Below are positions 62,601-64,000 of a stretch of DNA of 64,000 nt, piece by piece. Both the position numbers and the translations under genes were made by a program. The stretch is taken from NCBI RefSeq assembly GCF_024713945.1, contig NC_134677.1, positions 3,723,001-3,787,000 of the forward strand, written 5' to 3'. The notes beneath the pieces were generated by a model. It did not search any database, was not told the DNA's origin, and saw only the letters and a list, made by a program, of their open reading frames with translations. This stretch comes from Dermatophagoides farinae (Eukaryota > Arthropoda > Arachnida > Sarcoptiformes > Pyroglyphidae). Each line of letters starts with the position of its first letter. Within the stretch, counting starts at the first letter, position 1.

Positions 62601-64000
62601 TTGTCATTTATTTTCTTAATATTTTACTAACAACATTGGCTTGTAAAAGTTATTATTTTTGTCGGGTGTAATAATGAAAAGAAAAAAAAAAATTCGTAAA
62701 GCAACATGGATTGAATATAACGATGAAAAGAAGAGAAATCTTACAATTTTTTTCCTTTCTCACTGTTGTTATAGTCTTCCTGTGTGTGTGTTATATTTTT
62801 TTTAATGCTAATATAAATCAAGTGGAATGAATTGTATCCGATAGCACACACACACACATACACAAACACAACGATATATAAATGGAACATAATAATTCAT
62901 TCGATAAAAATTGAATTCAATGATGAAATGATGACAACGATGCTTTGGCTAAAAAAATGGTTTTTTTTATTCAGACTAGAATTTTATACTGACAAAATAT
63001 TATCAAGAGAAAAAGTGAGAAAAAGAAAAATCTACGACAACTATCTGTGGAATTATGATGATGATGATGATGATTCAATAAGAAAATAAATTCAGATATT
63101 GAGACAGAAACATCATCATCATCAATAAAGTGGCAACAGAAAAAATGTGAATCACAATGTAGTCATAAATGTCGGATGATAATTTGTTCTTTGAAATTCC
63201 AAATGGAATATTTTGAAAAGCCCTCAAGGTGATCATCATTTCCATCATCATCATCGTCATCAACAGAAGCGACATTTATGTCAACACACTCAAAGAATAA
63301 AGTGTAAGAGAATATAAAGTGGGGCTGAGATCTACTGAAACCACCACATATACATAAGTGCCTTTAGGCTATAATACTAGGAATACCAGAATATTTTGAA
63401 CAAATCGAAGTATGATACAAAAATTCATCACCGAATCGAATAGAATCATCATCATTAATTGAGAAATGGTATTCAAAAAAAAGAGTGTGTATTGTGAGTG
63501 ACTAGCATTATTTTCACATCAAGAACCAGAAAAACAAAACAAAAAAAACTTGGATATGCCCGAAACAGAAACTTTTTCTCTCAATCAAACATGAAGTTAT
63601 CATAACAGCAACAACAACAAAAACAACGAAAAAAATGTAATTCAATCAACGTAAAAAAATAATGATAATTATGATTGGTATGAATCTAGGCGAAATTCAA
63701 TACTGATCGATATGAACTATTGTAACAGAGACATCATCATCATCATCAAAATCGACCTAGAATTGTCCTACGATATGTGGGGGGGTGTGTGGAGGAAAAA
63801 AATATATATCTAGTGCGTAATTCTTAATTGGCAATCATCATCATTGTGTTGCTTGCATCATCAGTATTATTATTATTATGACGAATGATAAGAATTAAAT
63901 TGAATACAATGAAATCTTCGCTAGTAATGATGGCGAAAAGAGTCGAATGTTTTTTTCTCTCTTCATCCATTGGACCGAAAACCAACAAATGAAGTGAATA

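Larger units (their letters stand above)
56942..64000. other. intergenic region downstream of HAAO
   Basis: About 7 kb without a recognisable gene on either strand. It is AT-rich with many simple repeats: AAT near 57228, CT at 57793-57812, GAT near 57880 and 60289, TTTG at 58467-58487, TTG near 60120, GA near 59333 and 62211. Open frames are low-complexity. No splice-bounded conserved segment seen. Confidence 0.7.

Overview
This window is a piece of an AT-rich animal nuclear genome, most likely an arthropod. The ion channel is closer to Drosophila Eag than to the vertebrate copies, as far as I can compare from memory. The combination of very AT-rich DNA, abundant CAA/TTG and ATC/GAT trinucleotide runs, mostly 55-65 nt introns and a retained 3-hydroxyanthranilate dioxygenase suggests a mite, possibly an astigmatid such as dust or scab mites. 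The genus is inference. There are no prokaryotic features, no CRISPR and no rRNA, and I found no convincing tRNA.

Layout. Positions 1-10123 are non-coding DNA rich in microsatellites, with one hAT-type miniature transposon and one unexplained protein-like fragment. Positions 10124-38174 (+) hold a complete ether-a-go-go (Eag/KCNH) potassium channel gene of 12 constitutive exons (1113 aa). Its early introns are huge (up to 8.4 kb). It also has an in-frame 72-nt cassette exon inside the PAS domain and a second possible alternative exon. Intron 1 carries a ~740-bp direct duplication flanking a minus-strand LTR-retrotransposon fragment. Positions 39095-45991 (-) hold a complete pecanex gene (10 exons, 2120 aa) whose nine introns are only 54-65 nt. 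Positions 47333-48063 contain two small candidate genes, head to head, that I do not recognise. Positions 48187-51252 (+) hold a complete transglutaminase (11 exons, 814 aa, Cys-His-Asp triad present) with a possible myristoylated start. Positions 51382-52987 (-) contain two short membrane-protein genes that look like tandem paralogues, separated by a 199-bp miniature inverted-repeat transposon. Positions 55428-56935 (+) hold a complete 3-hydroxyanthranilate 3,4-dioxygenase (7 exons, 300 aa) of the kynurenine pathway. From 56942 to the end I see only simple repeats and AT-rich DNA.

The four main genes act in unrelated processes (membrane excitability, Notch-related membrane biology, protein cross-linking, tryptophan catabolism). 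There is no operon-like logic. Exon junctions were placed by GT-AG boundaries, reading-frame phase and comparison with remembered family sequences. In all four genes every junction keeps phase and the total CDS length is a multiple of three. The most interesting items are the PAS-loop cassette exon of eag, the duplication plus LTR fragment (possibly an assembly join of two haplotypes), three miniature transposons with identifiable ends, and the tandem small membrane proteins.
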